The notes under the pieces are model-generated. The model did not search any database. It had not been told where the DNA came from and was given only the letters and a program-made list of their open reading frames with translations. The position numbers were made by a program, and so were the translations under genes. From Flavobacterium sp. CECT 9288 (GTDB lineage Bacteria > Bacteroidota > Bacteroidia > Flavobacteriales > Flavobacteriaceae), in the NCBI RefSeq assembly GCF_918731615.1, contig NZ_OU957226.1, forward strand, positions 2,915,501 to 2,979,500: a stretch of DNA of 64,000 nucleotides. The letters run 5' to 3'. This document shows positions 1 to 8,398 of this stretch, in pieces (within the stretch, counting starts at the first letter, position 1; each line of letters starts with the position of its first letter).

Positions 1-51
1 ATTTTTGAAAAAAGCATATGCTATTATTTTTTAAAACTAATTTACATTTAT

Positions 52-765
52 TTACTTCAACTTTTGCAAATACATATTAACAACATTCTCGAGTCCAAGA
101 TACAAAGCCTCAGAAATAAGCGCGTGACCGATAGAAACTTCTAAAAGTCCAGGGATATTTTGTTTGAAAAATTGAATGTTATCCAGACTTAAATCATGTC
201 CAGCATTGATACCCAACTGCAATTCATTGGCTAATTCGGCTGCAGCGATATACGGTTCAATTGCTGAAGTATTGCCTAAGCTGTATTGGTGAGAAAAAGC
301 TTCGGTATATAGTTCGATACGATCAGTACCTGTTTTTTTAGCACCTTCGATCATGTCGAGTCGTGGATCTACAAAAATAGAAGTTCGAATGTTGTGGCGT
401 TGAAATTCCTGAATCATCTCGGTCAAGTAAGCTTGATTTTTAACCGTATCCCAACCAGCCGAAGAAGTGATAGCTCCAATGGCATCAGGAACTAAGGTTA
501 CTTGTGTAGGCTGACACTCTAAAACCAAATCGATAAAATTATGCTGCGGGTTACCCTCGATGTTAAACTCGGTGTAAACAATCGGTTTTAAATCGCGGGC
601 ATCTTGGTACCTAATGTGTCGTTCGTCAGGCCTTGGGTGAATGGTGATTCCTTGACCCCCAAATCGCTGAATATCGGTAGCGACTTTTAACAAATCAGGC
701 ACATTGCCGCCGCGAGCATTTCGTAAAGTTGCTATTTTATTGATGTTTACACTTAACTTTGTCAT
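52..765 (-). CDS. pdxJ: Pyridoxine 5'-phosphate synthase PdxJ
   Basis: Condenses 1-deoxy-D-xylulose 5-phosphate with 3-amino-2-oxopropyl phosphate to give pyridoxine 5'-phosphate, the last ring-forming step of the DXP-dependent vitamin B6 pathway, in the cytoplasm. The 237-residue length is normal for the family. Visible family blocks are NINKIATLRNARGG (residues 7-20), the phosphate/substrate loop ITIHPRPDERHIR (about 41-53), GINAGHDLSLDN (about 185-196) and SIGHALI near 211-217. It is an (alpha/beta)8 barrel with no signal peptide. It is transcribed divergently from the CBS-domain gene, with a TATTTTTG -7 element on the minus strand at 807-814. Codons look somewhat more GC-rich than in genes further into the window. 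Confidence 0.96.
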   Translation of the reverse strand: MTKLSVNINKIATLRNARGGNVPDLLKVATDIQRFGGQGITIHPRPDERHIRYQDARDLKPIVYTEFNIEGNPQHNFIDLVLECQPTQVTLVPDAIGAITSSAGWDTVKNQAYLTEMIQEFQRHNIRTSIFVDPRLDMIEGAKKTGTDRIELYTEAFSHQYSLGNTSAIEPYIAAAELANELQLGINAGHDLSLDNIQFFKQNIPGLLEVSIGHALISEALYLGLENVVNMYLQKLK

Positions 766-806
766 GAATACAGGTTTAGTTTGATTTACTAGTGTTTAAT
801 TGAAAG

Positions 807-814
807 CAAAAATA
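807..814 (-). promoter_or_regulatory. Candidate -7 element for pdxJ
   Basis: On the minus strand the sequence is TATTTTTG, matching the Bacteroidota -7 consensus TAnnTTTG, about 40 bp before the pdxJ ATG. I see no clear TTTG at the -33 position, so this is a partial match. Confidence 0.4.
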
Positions 815-880
815 CAAAGTAAAACTTAGGAGATTTTGCTATTTTTTGATTATTTTGCATGAAATATTGCTCGCAAACTT

Positions 881-1540
881 ATGACAGACCTACTCCAATT
901 TATCAACAACGACTATAAAGCCCTTGACAGCCAAGAAACTATTGCGGAAGTTCAGGACTTTTTTAGTGATATATCGTTCTCTCACTTTCCTGTGGTAGAA
1001 GATGGCGTGTACTTGGGCTGTATTGCTGCAGAGGATAGCGAGACCTTTGACAGTGATAAAAAAATCATTGATTATCGTTTTACTCTAGAAGGTTTTTATG
1101 TTCGAACTACTACTATTTGGTTAGACGTTTTAGAAGTATTTGCCAAAAACCATACTAATTTGGTACCAGTTTTAGATTCAAATAATAACTATGTTGGTTA
1201 TTACGAAATGGAGGATGTCATGCGCTTTTTTCATGAAACCCCATTTTTAAAAGAACCAGGTGGAATCATAGTGGTTCAAAAACCAATTTTAGAATACTCG
1301 ATGAGTCAGATCACTCAAATTGTAGAAAGTAATAATGGCAAACTGCTTGGCTTATTCGTTTCGGAAGCAGCAGTTGATAGCATTGTGGTTACTTTAAAAA
1401 TTTCTTTGGGAGCTATGAACGAAATCATTCAAACATTTAGACGATATAATTACGAGATTTTATCAGACCACCAAGAAGACAATTACATCAACAACTTAAA
1501 AGAGCGCTCTGATTATTTAGACAAATACCTTAATATCTAG
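881..1540 (+). CDS. CBS-domain pair protein
   Basis: A 219-residue soluble protein with two tandem CBS motifs in the first 120 or so residues (SFSHFPVVEDGVYLG and TNLVPVLDSNNNYVGYYEM). The remaining 90 residues resemble an ACT-like regulatory region (GGIIVVQKPILEYSMSQI, then a predicted alpha/beta pattern). CBS pairs usually bind adenosine nucleotides and report energy state; the target here is unknown. It lies 63 bp upstream of NAD kinase in the same direction, so the two may be cotranscribed, but that does not establish a shared role. An AT-rich block with a near match to TAnnTTTG (851-857) precedes it. Confidence 0.85.
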   Translation: MTDLLQFINNDYKALDSQETIAEVQDFFSDISFSHFPVVEDGVYLGCIAAEDSETFDSDKKIIDYRFTLEGFYVRTTTIWLDVLEVFAKNHTNLVPVLDSNNNYVGYYEMEDVMRFFHETPFLKEPGGIIVVQKPILEYSMSQITQIVESNNGKLLGLFVSEAAVDSIVVTLKISLGAMNEIIQTFRRYNYEILSDHQEDNYINNLKERSDYLDKYLNI

Positions 1541-1603
1541 TGCAAAATTTCACATTCAAAAAGTGTTATACCAATTATTCCATAAAACGATTATTCAAAA
1601 AAT

Positions 1604-2488
1604 ATGAAAGTTGCTATCTACGGTCAATATTATCAAAACAGCACAGAACCAATTATCAATGATATCTTTGATTTTTTTAATAAAAAAAAGGTTGAAATGG
1701 TTATTGAAGCTCAATTTTTAAAAATATTAAACGATAAGAAAATTGTAGAAAAAACATACAATACCTTTAGCAAGCACACTGAATTAGACACTAGTTTTGA
1801 TATGTTGATAAGCATAGGTGGAGATGGCACCATATTAAGAGCTGCTACACTAGTGAGAGACTCTGGCATTCCAATATTAGGTATAAATGCAGGTAGACTA
1901 GGTTTTTTAGCTACAGTACAAAAGGAAAATATTGCAGCATTTATGCAATTTGTAATTGACAAAAAATATACCATTTCAAAAAGAACTCTATTAACATTAA
2001 CCTGCACACCCACAAACGAGGCCATAGAGGAAATTAATTTTGCAATGAATGAAATAACAGTGAGCAGAAAAGATACTACTTCTATGATCACTATTGACAC
2101 GTATCTAAACGGAGAGTTTTTAAATTCGTATTGGGCAGACGGACTCATTATATCAACCCCAACAGGATCAACTGGATATTCATTAAGTTGTGGTGGTCCA
2201 ATATTAACTCCTGATGTAAAAAGCCTTGTTATTACACCAATTGCACCACACAACCTAACCGCAAGACCACTTGTTGTACCAGACGAAACAGAGATAAGGC
2301 TAAAAGTATCTGGTAGAGAAGAAAATTATTTGGTTTCATTAGATTCAAGAGTCACCTCTATAAAAAACGAATCGATATTAACCTTAAATAAAACACCATT
2401 TCAAATTAATATGGTTGAAATTCCCGAAGAAACTTTCCTAAAAACACTTCGCAACAAACTACTTTGGGGTCAAGACAAGCGCAATTAA
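1604..2488 (+). CDS. nadK: NAD kinase
   Basis: Phosphorylates NAD to NADP in the cytoplasm. At 294 residues it has the usual length. The family signatures are complete: GGDGTILRA at 72-80 with the catalytic aspartate D74, the NE pair at 150-151 that binds ribose, and the glycine-rich block GLIISTPTGSTGYSLSCGGP at 181-200. The ATG at 1604 is the only start that keeps the normal N-terminus. It follows the CBS gene and precedes the DUF6089/uppS cluster, from which a 170-bp gap and a candidate promoter separate it. A 180-codon antisense open frame over this gene is a coding shadow. Confidence 0.96.
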   Translation: MKVAIYGQYYQNSTEPIINDIFDFFNKKKVEMVIEAQFLKILNDKKIVEKTYNTFSKHTELDTSFDMLISIGGDGTILRAATLVRDSGIPILGINAGRLGFLATVQKENIAAFMQFVIDKKYTISKRTLLTLTCTPTNEAIEEINFAMNEITVSRKDTTSMITIDTYLNGEFLNSYWADGLIISTPTGSTGYSLSCGGPILTPDVKSLVITPIAPHNLTARPLVVPDETEIRLKVSGREENYLVSLDSRVTSIKNESILTLNKTPFQINMVEIPEETFLKTLRNKLLWGQDKRN

Positions 2489-2611
2489 ATCATTTTACTT
2501 AAAAGGCTATACGATTTTATCAGTTTTTTACGTTTAAAAGAAACAAACGCCTTGTTTAAAGAACGTTACTATGTGAATTATTAAAAAAATACACATTTAA
2601 CAGATTGGGCA

Positions 2612-2640
2612 TTGTATCGAATTGATAATTATTATATTTG
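2612..2640 (+). promoter_or_regulatory. Promoter for the DUF6089-uppS-bamA cluster
   Basis: TTG at 2612-2614 and TATATTTG at 2633-2640 are separated by 18 bp, fitting the Bacteroidota -33/-7 pattern. The leader before the chosen ATG would be about 15 nt. The final TTG of the -7 box is also a false alternative start codon. Confidence 0.55.
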
Positions 2641-2658
2641 CACGCAATTTTTGAGTTA

Positions 2659-3333
2659 ATGAAGAAGATCTTTTATTTATTATTATCTATTATTTCCTTT
2701 ACTGAAGTACAATCTCAAATACATGAGGTTGGTATTTTTATGGGCGGAAGCAATTACATAGGTGATGTAGGAACAACTAATTATATTGCACCAAATGAAA
2801 CTGCTTTTGGTTTTTTATACAAATGGAATAAAAGTCCGAGACATTCTTACAGGTTTTCATACAACCAATCTCACCTTACTGCTAGAGACCAAGATTCTAA
2901 GGAAGGAGGCAGAACTAATAGAGGTTATGATTTTAAAACAAGTATTCAAGAAGTATCATTAGGTCTAGAGTTCAATTTTTTCGACTTTAATCTTCATGAA
3001 TCATCGACTAAAATTACTCCGTATGTGGCATCCGGTATTAATTATATCTTTGCTGATTATAACTTAAACAACAGCAAGACTGGATTAAAAGTAAATGGAA
3101 GAACAGAAAGAAAAAATTCTGTTGCAATACCAATGATAATAGGAGTTAAATCAAACATTACACCACATTTCATATTAGCTTTAGAAACAGGTGCTCGATA
3201 CACCTTTAGTGATAATATTGACGGTAGTTTTAATCAAAATTTTGGGAATATAAATAATAACGATTGGTATGTTTTTACAGGAGTAAGCCTTACATACACT
3301 TTTGGACAAAAACCGTGTTATTGCACTGAATAA
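2659..3333 (+). CDS. DUF6089-like outer-membrane beta-barrel protein
   Basis: A 224-residue secreted protein with a signal peptide (MKKIFYLLLSIISFTEVQSQ) followed by alternating aromatic/polar strands typical of a small outer-membrane barrel. It starts after cleavage with IHEVGIFMGGSNYIGDVG, a pattern I recognise from the DUF6089 family that sits before uppS in flavobacteria. I chose the ATG at 2659 because it begins the signal peptide; the in-frame TTG at 2638 lies inside the predicted promoter. The C-terminus ends KPCYCTE with two cysteines. The stop is 2 bp before uppS, so these genes are almost certainly cotranscribed. The specific function is unknown; a role in envelope assembly is inferred only from the neighbours. 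Confidence 0.85.
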   Translation: MKKIFYLLLSIISFTEVQSQIHEVGIFMGGSNYIGDVGTTNYIAPNETAFGFLYKWNKSPRHSYRFSYNQSHLTARDQDSKEGGRTNRGYDFKTSIQEVSLGLEFNFFDFNLHESSTKITPYVASGINYIFADYNLNNSKTGLKVNGRTERKNSVAIPMIIGVKSNITPHFILALETGARYTFSDNIDGSFNQNFGNINNNDWYVFTGVSLTYTFGQKPCYCTE

Positions 3334-3335
3334 AA

Positions 3336-4076
3336 ATGAATTTATTAGAAAATATAGACACCACTAGATTACCCAAACACCTAGCCATTATTATGGATGG
3401 TAATGGGCGCTGGGCAAAACAACAAGGATTTTTACGCGCTTTTGGTCACGAAAGCGGGACTAAATCAGTAAAAGTTATTATTGAAGCTACAGCAAAATTA
3501 GGCATTGAGTGCCTAACATTATACGCATTCTCTACCGAAAACTGGAATAGACCTAAGCTAGAGGTAGAAACCTTAATGAAGGTTCTTATAAATTCCTTAA
3601 AAAAAGAATTGACCACATTGCAAAAAAACAATATTAAGCTCAACGCAATAGGCAACTTAGAAAAACTCCCTAAAACAGCTCAAAAAGAATTACTTGACGT
3701 TATTGAAAAGACCAAAAACAATACGCAAATGACTTTGACTTTGGCGTTAAGCTATGGTTCAAGAGAAGAACTCGTTTCGGCTGTTAAAAACATCTGTAGT
3801 AAAGTTAAAAATAATATAATTTCAATAGACAATATTGACGATTCCATTATTAATGAGCATCTTTACACGCAAAATTTACCAGAGGTAGATTTATTAATAC
3901 GAACAAGTGGAGAACATAGGATAAGTAATTTTTTGTTGTGGCAAATAGCCTATGCAGAATTATATTTTACTGATATATTGTGGCCAGACTTTAAAGAACA
4001 AGATTTATATGAGGCTATCATTAGTTATCAAAAAAGAGAACGCAGATTTGGAAAAACAAGTGAACAAATTAAATAA
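3336..4076 (+). CDS. uppS: Isoprenyl transferase (undecaprenyl diphosphate synthase)
   Basis: Cis-prenyltransferase that elongates farnesyl diphosphate with isopentenyl diphosphate to the C55 lipid carrier used for peptidoglycan and polysaccharide export. The first signature, HLAIIMDGNGRWAK (15-28, catalytic D21), and the C-terminal block RTSGEHRISNFLLWQ (189-203), with its conserved Arg and Ser residues, are intact. At 246 residues the length is normal. It starts 2 bp after the DUF6089 gene and ends immediately before, or overlaps by a few bases, the bamA start, indicating translational coupling with outer-membrane assembly genes. Confidence 0.97.
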   Translation: MNLLENIDTTRLPKHLAIIMDGNGRWAKQQGFLRAFGHESGTKSVKVIIEATAKLGIECLTLYAFSTENWNRPKLEVETLMKVLINSLKKELTTLQKNNIKLNAIGNLEKLPKTAQKELLDVIEKTKNNTQMTLTLALSYGSREELVSAVKNICSKVKNNIISIDNIDDSIINEHLYTQNLPEVDLLIRTSGEHRISNFLLWQIAYAELYFTDILWPDFKEQDLYEAIISYQKRERRFGKTSEQIK

Positions 4077-4083
4077 TTTTTTA

Positions 4084-6738
4084 GTGTTAAAAAAAAGCAT
4101 ACAATTAGCCCTTAGCGTATTGATTTTCGGGTGTTTTACACAAGTAAAAGCGCAAGAAAGAGTCCCTTTTGATCAAGGAAAAAAATACATATTAGCTGAT
4201 GTTACCGTTGTAGGCGATATTAGTTTTAACAGCCAAACTGTAGTTACTTTTACAGGATTACAGAAAGGTCAAGAAATCACAATTCCTGGAGAAGAAGTGA
4301 GTACTGCTATAAAAAAACTAGGTAAACTTGGCTTATTTGATGAAATCTCTTTTTATGTAAATAGAATTCAAAACGATAGTATTTACCTTGATTTAAACAT
4401 TGTTGAATTACCTAAACTAGGTGAAGTAAAAATTGTAGGTGTTAAAAAAGCTAAAGTTGAAGAACTAATCAAAGACAACTCTCTTACAAAAGGGAAAGTT
4501 GTTAATGAAAACTTGATAACAACCACTAAAAATTATATCGAAAACAAATATAAAAAAGATGGTTTTTACAATACTAAAGTTAACATTAACACCATAAAAG
4601 ATACCGCAACTATCAATCAAGTGAATATGCTTGTAAACATTGATAAAGGCGACAAGGTGAAAATAGAAAATATTGATTTTGTAGGAAACACTAAGATAAG
4701 TGATAAAAAACTACAAAGTGCAATGAAAGACACTAAGAAGAAGAAAGTTACACGTATTCTTAAACCATCAAAATACATTAAAGACAAATACAAAGCCGAT
4801 CTAGAAAAAGTAATTGCCACTTATAAAGAAAAAGGATTTAGAGATGCTAGAATCGTATCTGACTCTGTGGTGTACAATAAAGAAAAAAACCTCCTAAATA
4901 TAAAAATCAATGTTGAAGAAGGTAATAAATATTACTTTGGAAACATTAAATTCCTTGGAAATACAATCTATACCGATCAAGGTTTAGGTAGAGTTTTAGG
5001 AATTAAAAAAGGAGATACCTACAATGGTGTTTTACTAGAAAAAAGAATTGCTGACAAGTCTAAACCAGATGCAGAAGACTTAACAAACTTATATCAAAAT
5101 AATGGTTATTTATTTTCGAATGTAAATGCTGTTGAAGTTAAAACGGCAAACGATACCATTGATTTTGAGATTAGAATCACCGAAGGACCTATTGCTTATT
5201 TCAACAAAATTACGGTAGTTGGAAATGACAAAACTAATGATAGAGTAATTTACCGTGAATTAAGAACCAAACCAGGGGAAAAATACAGTAAAGACGAATT
5301 AGTACGTACGGTCCGTGAAATTGGACAATTAGGATTTTTTGATCCTGAGGCTATTGACCCAAAATTTAGAAATGTAGATTCAGGAGCAGGAACAGTTGAT
5401 ATTGAATACAATCTTGTTGAAAAAGGATCAAGCCAAATTGAACTTCAAGGAGGTTATGGTGGTGGTGGATTTATAGGTACGCTAGGATTATCCTTCAACA
5501 ATTTTTCGGCTAGAAACATGTTCAAAAAAGAAGCATACAAGCCATTACCGATGGGAGATGGACAAAAAGTTTCATTGCGTTTGCAAGCTAGTACCTTTTT
5601 TCAAACATACAGTATGTCTTTTTCTGAGCCATGGTTTGGAGGTAAGAAACCAGTGTCTTTTAGTTCATCACTATCCTACAGTAAACAATTTTTGAACAAT
5701 TTTGTTACGCAAAGAGCGGATAAAACAAGAAGTTTTGACATCCTAACCTTATCTGTAGGTCTTGCAAAAAGACTTACTGTACCAGATGATTTCTTTGTAT
5801 TATCTCAATCTATAAGCTACCAGCACTATTCATTAAACAACTACAACACCGGTTTGTTTACTTTTGGTAACGGAACTTCAAGAAACTTGTCATACACTAT
5901 AGGACTTACCAGAAACAGTAAAGGTGTAAACCCTATTTTCCCAACATACGGTTCAGAGGTTAGCCTTTCGGCAAAACTGACACCTCCTTATTCGTTGTTC
6001 AATGGAGTAGATTATGCTAACCTTGGTAATCAAGAAGAGTATAAATTAAAGAATACTGAAAACAGACAAAATATACCAGATGCTAATGGAAACATTGTAA
6101 ACATTGGAGATTATATAGATGCTAATGGTAATAAAGTAACTGATTTTAATTTGGCTGCAGCCGATGCAAGTAAAGTTGACCAAAAAAGATTCAACTGGTT
6201 AGAATACTATAAAGTAAAATTCAAAGCTGATACGTATACCAAAATTTATGGTAAATTAGTATTGCGTTTATTAACAGAGTTTGGATTTTTAGGAAGCTAC
6301 AATCAAGAACGTGGAGCAGTTCCGTTTGAAAGATATTATTTAGGTGGGGACGGATTAGCAAACTTTGCAATGGATGGACGTGAAAACATTCAATTGCGTG
6401 GTTACCCTAACAACTCTCTTACTCCTACAAATGAAAGAGGAGATCAAATTGGTGGAACTGTATTTAACAAGTTTTCAATGGAATTGCGTTACCCTATCAC
6501 ATTAAAACAATCAGCATCTATATATGCACTTGGATTTTTAGAGGCGGGTTCAGCATACAAAGATTTTAAATCCTTTAACCCATTTTCTTTAAACAGATCA
6601 GCGGGTGTTGGATTGCGAGTTTTCATGCCAGCATTTGGATTATTAGGAATCGATTTTGGACATGGATTTGATGCACTTCCAGGACAACCAAAAGCAAATG
6701 GATGGGAAACCCATTTCATTATAGGCCAACAGTTCTAA
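4084..6738 (+). CDS. bamA: Outer membrane protein assembly factor BamA
   Basis: Central component of the BAM machine that inserts beta-barrel proteins into the outer membrane. After the signal peptide (ending KAQ) come repeated POTRA domains (a typical linker is FVGNTKISDKKLQ), then a 16-strand barrel with the surrogate signature LRGYPNNSL, close to the VRGY/F motif of Omp85 lid loops, and a C-terminal aromatic strand ending GQQF. No ATG gives a normal N-terminus. GTG at 4084 gives a clean signal peptide of about 24 residues; GTG at 4060 would add eight residues and overlap uppS. The N-terminal insert at POTRA-like repeats is typical of Bacteroidota BamA. Two OmpH-type chaperones follow. Confidence 0.94.
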   Translation: MLKKSIQLALSVLIFGCFTQVKAQERVPFDQGKKYILADVTVVGDISFNSQTVVTFTGLQKGQEITIPGEEVSTAIKKLGKLGLFDEISFYVNRIQNDSIYLDLNIVELPKLGEVKIVGVKKAKVEELIKDNSLTKGKVVNENLITTTKNYIENKYKKDGFYNTKVNINTIKDTATINQVNMLVNIDKGDKVKIENIDFVGNTKISDKKLQSAMKDTKKKKVTRILKPSKYIKDKYKADLEKVIATYKEKGFRDARIVSDSVVYNKEKNLLNIKINVEEGNKYYFGNIKFLGNTIYTDQGLGRVLGIKKGDTYNGVLLEKRIADKSKPDAEDLTNLYQNNGYLFSNVNAVEVKTANDTIDFEIRITEGPIAYFNKITVVGNDKTNDRVIYRELRTKPGEKYSKDELVRTVREIGQLGFFDPEAIDPKFRNVDSGAGTVDIEYNLVEKGSSQIELQGGYGGGGFIGTLGLSFNNFSARNMFKKEAYKPLPMGDGQKVSLRLQASTFFQTYSMSFSEPWFGGKKPVSFSSSLSYSKQFLNNFVTQRADKTRSFDILTLSVGLAKRLTVPDDFFVLSQSISYQHYSLNNYNTGLFTFGNGTSRNLSYTIGLTRNSKGVNPIFPTYGSEVSLSAKLTPPYSLFNGVDYANLGNQEEYKLKNTENRQNIPDANGNIVNIGDYIDANGNKVTDFNLAAADASKVDQKRFNWLEYYKVKFKADTYTKIYGKLVLRLLTEFGFLGSYNQERGAVPFERYYLGGDGLANFAMDGRENIQLRGYPNNSLTPTNERGDQIGGTVFNKFSMELRYPITLKQSASIYALGFLEAGSAYKDFKSFNPFSLNRSAGVGLRVFMPAFGLLGIDFGHGFDALPGQPKANGWETHFIIGQQF

Positions 6739-6771
6739 AAATCGTTTTTTGCAACTTAAAATAGTACCATT

Positions 6772-7767
6772 ATGAAAAAACATTTTACAGTCGTTTTTGT
6801 AGTATTTGCATTTGTTATCCACGGATTGAATGCACAAGTCAAAGGAACAAAACTTGGGTACATAGATATGGAGTATATTTTACAAAATGTACCCGATTAT
6901 ATTGAGGCAAAAAATCAATTGGAACAAAGAACTCAAAAATGGAAAATTGAGATTGACACCAAAAGAAATGAAATCAACACGCTTAAGGAAGCATTAAAAG
7001 CCGAAAAAACATTATTAACAAAAGAGCTAATTGAAGAAAGAGAAACAGAAATCAGGTTTCTTGAAAATGAAAATTTAGAGTATCAACAAAAAAGATTTGG
7101 TCCCAACGGTGATTTAATAGCGCAAAAAGAAACACTGATAAAACCAATTCAAGACCAAGTTTTCACAGCAGTTCAGGATATTGCAGACCGATTAAAATAT
7201 GATTTTATTTTTGATAAATCTTCGGACCTAACCATGCTATTTGCCGCAAAAAAATTCGATATTAGCGATCAAGTTTTAAGAGTTCTTACACGTGCCGAAA
7301 AAAGAGAGCAACTCACAAAAAAGCAACTCAAAGATGCTGAGGCAAGGGAAAGCAAAGAAGATACCGATGCTGATAACGAACTTGTTCAAGAAAGACAAAA
7401 AGTTCTAGAAGAAAAAAAGACAGCTCGAGACAAAGCTTTTGAAGAGCGCAAAGCTTTGCAAGAGCAAAAGAAGAAAGAATTTGAGGACAATAAAAAAAGA
7501 ATTCAAGAGGAAAGATTAGCTAAAAAAAATGGCACGGTTTTAGCAAAACCAACTTCAGATGACGCAACTAAAACCGCAACAAATGAAGCAAGCAAAACAA
7601 CTCAAAAAACCGAAGAGGTAAAATTAAATTCAGCAGAAGAGAAAAAGAAAATTTTTGAAGAGCGCAAGAAAGCTTTAGAGGATAAAAAGAAAAAAATCCT
7701 TGAAGATCGAGAAGCTCAAAGAAAAGCAAAAGAGGAATCACAAAAGAAAAACACAAATAACAATTAA
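6772..7767 (+). CDS. OmpH/Skp-like periplasmic chaperone with long charged C-terminus
   Basis: Signal peptide (MKKHFTVVFVVFAFVIHGLNAQ), then an OmpH core (KLGYIDMEYILQNVPDYIEA, a coiled-coil hairpin, and DFIFDKSSDLTMLFA near 145-160). Skp-family proteins hold unfolded barrel proteins on the way to BamA. The family core is about 170 residues; this one is 331 because of a Lys/Glu/Gln-rich extension from about residue 175 to the end, predicted to be largely helical. Two imperfect copies of a segment beginning FEERK occur in it (encoded around 7438 and 7654). It lies 33 bp after bamA and 21 bp before the second OmpH gene, consistent with one operon. Confidence 0.9.
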   Translation: MKKHFTVVFVVFAFVIHGLNAQVKGTKLGYIDMEYILQNVPDYIEAKNQLEQRTQKWKIEIDTKRNEINTLKEALKAEKTLLTKELIEERETEIRFLENENLEYQQKRFGPNGDLIAQKETLIKPIQDQVFTAVQDIADRLKYDFIFDKSSDLTMLFAAKKFDISDQVLRVLTRAEKREQLTKKQLKDAEARESKEDTDADNELVQERQKVLEEKKTARDKAFEERKALQEQKKKEFEDNKKRIQEERLAKKNGTVLAKPTSDDATKTATNEASKTTQKTEEVKLNSAEEKKKIFEERKKALEDKKKKILEDREAQRKAKEESQKKNTNNN

Positions 7768-7788
7768 TTACTTAATATTTTAAAACCG

Positions 7789-8289
7789 ATGAAACAAATC
7801 AAAACTCTATTAATTGCTGCACTATTAATGTTAGGAGCAAATCAAACCGTTAATGCACAAGCAAAGACAGCTCATGTTGATGTTAGTGAGATTATGACAA
7901 AAATGCCAGCAGTATTAGATGGTCAAAAACAATTAGATAAATTGAGTGGTACATATGATGCTGAATACAAAAAAATGGTAGAAGAGTACCAAGGGAAATT
8001 AAAAAAGTACGAAGCAGAAGCTTCTACAGTAACTGAAGCAATAAACGGTGAACGTTCAAAAGAAGTACAAGACATGCAAAAAAGAATTGTTGATTACAGA
8101 GACAATGCTCAAAAAGAATTGCAACAAAAAGAATCAGATATCATGAAACCACTTATGGAAAAAGTAAGAGCTTCAATCCAAAAAATTGGTAAAGCTAAAG
8201 GTTTTCAATATATCGTTGATGGATCTTCTTTATTACTTGCTGACGGACCAAACATAACAGCTGATGTAAAAAAAGATTTAGGTTTCTAA
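7789..8289 (+). CDS. OmpH/Skp-like periplasmic chaperone
   Basis: A 166-residue protein with signal peptide (cleavage after NAQA or nearby), the OmpH start TAHVDVSEIMTKMPAV, two long helices of the tentacle type and the closing strand GFQYIVDGSSLLLADG. The size is that of ordinary Skp/OmpH proteins. It is a tandem paralogue of the preceding, longer gene, an arrangement common in Bacteroidota, where both are thought to serve the BAM pathway. A strong rho-independent terminator follows at 8311-8348, ending the bamA operon. Confidence 0.93.
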   Translation: MKQIKTLLIAALLMLGANQTVNAQAKTAHVDVSEIMTKMPAVLDGQKQLDKLSGTYDAEYKKMVEEYQGKLKKYEAEASTVTEAINGERSKEVQDMQKRIVDYRDNAQKELQQKESDIMKPLMEKVRASIQKIGKAKGFQYIVDGSSLLLADGPNITADVKKDLGF

Positions 8290-8310
8290 AAAAATCTATC
8301 TTAATATTTC

Positions 8311-8348
8311 AAAAACTGCTCCTACTATTAAAGTTTGAGCAGTTTTTT
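8311..8348 (+). terminator. Terminator of the uppS-bamA-ompH operon
   Basis: AAAAACTGCTC (8311-8321) pairs perfectly with GAGCAGTTTTT (8337-8347), running into a T tract. The loop is 15 nt. Confidence 0.85.
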
Positions 8349-8362
8349 GTTTCAATACAGTA

Positions 8363-8393
8363 TTGCAATATTAAATTTAAGCACATAACTTTG
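8363..8393 (+). promoter_or_regulatory. Promoter of murI, very close to the start codon
   Basis: TTG (8363-8365), a 20-bp spacer and TAACTTTG (8386-8393). The -7 element ends five bases before the murI ATG at 8399, so transcription would begin at or next to the A of ATG. Confidence 0.5.
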
Positions 8394-8398
8394 TTACT

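Noticed and set aside
1711..2253. 180-codon open frame opposite nadK
   Set aside because: It is fully antisense to a gene with all NAD kinase motifs, and its translation has no recognisable domain; long antisense frames are common over AT-rich coding DNA.
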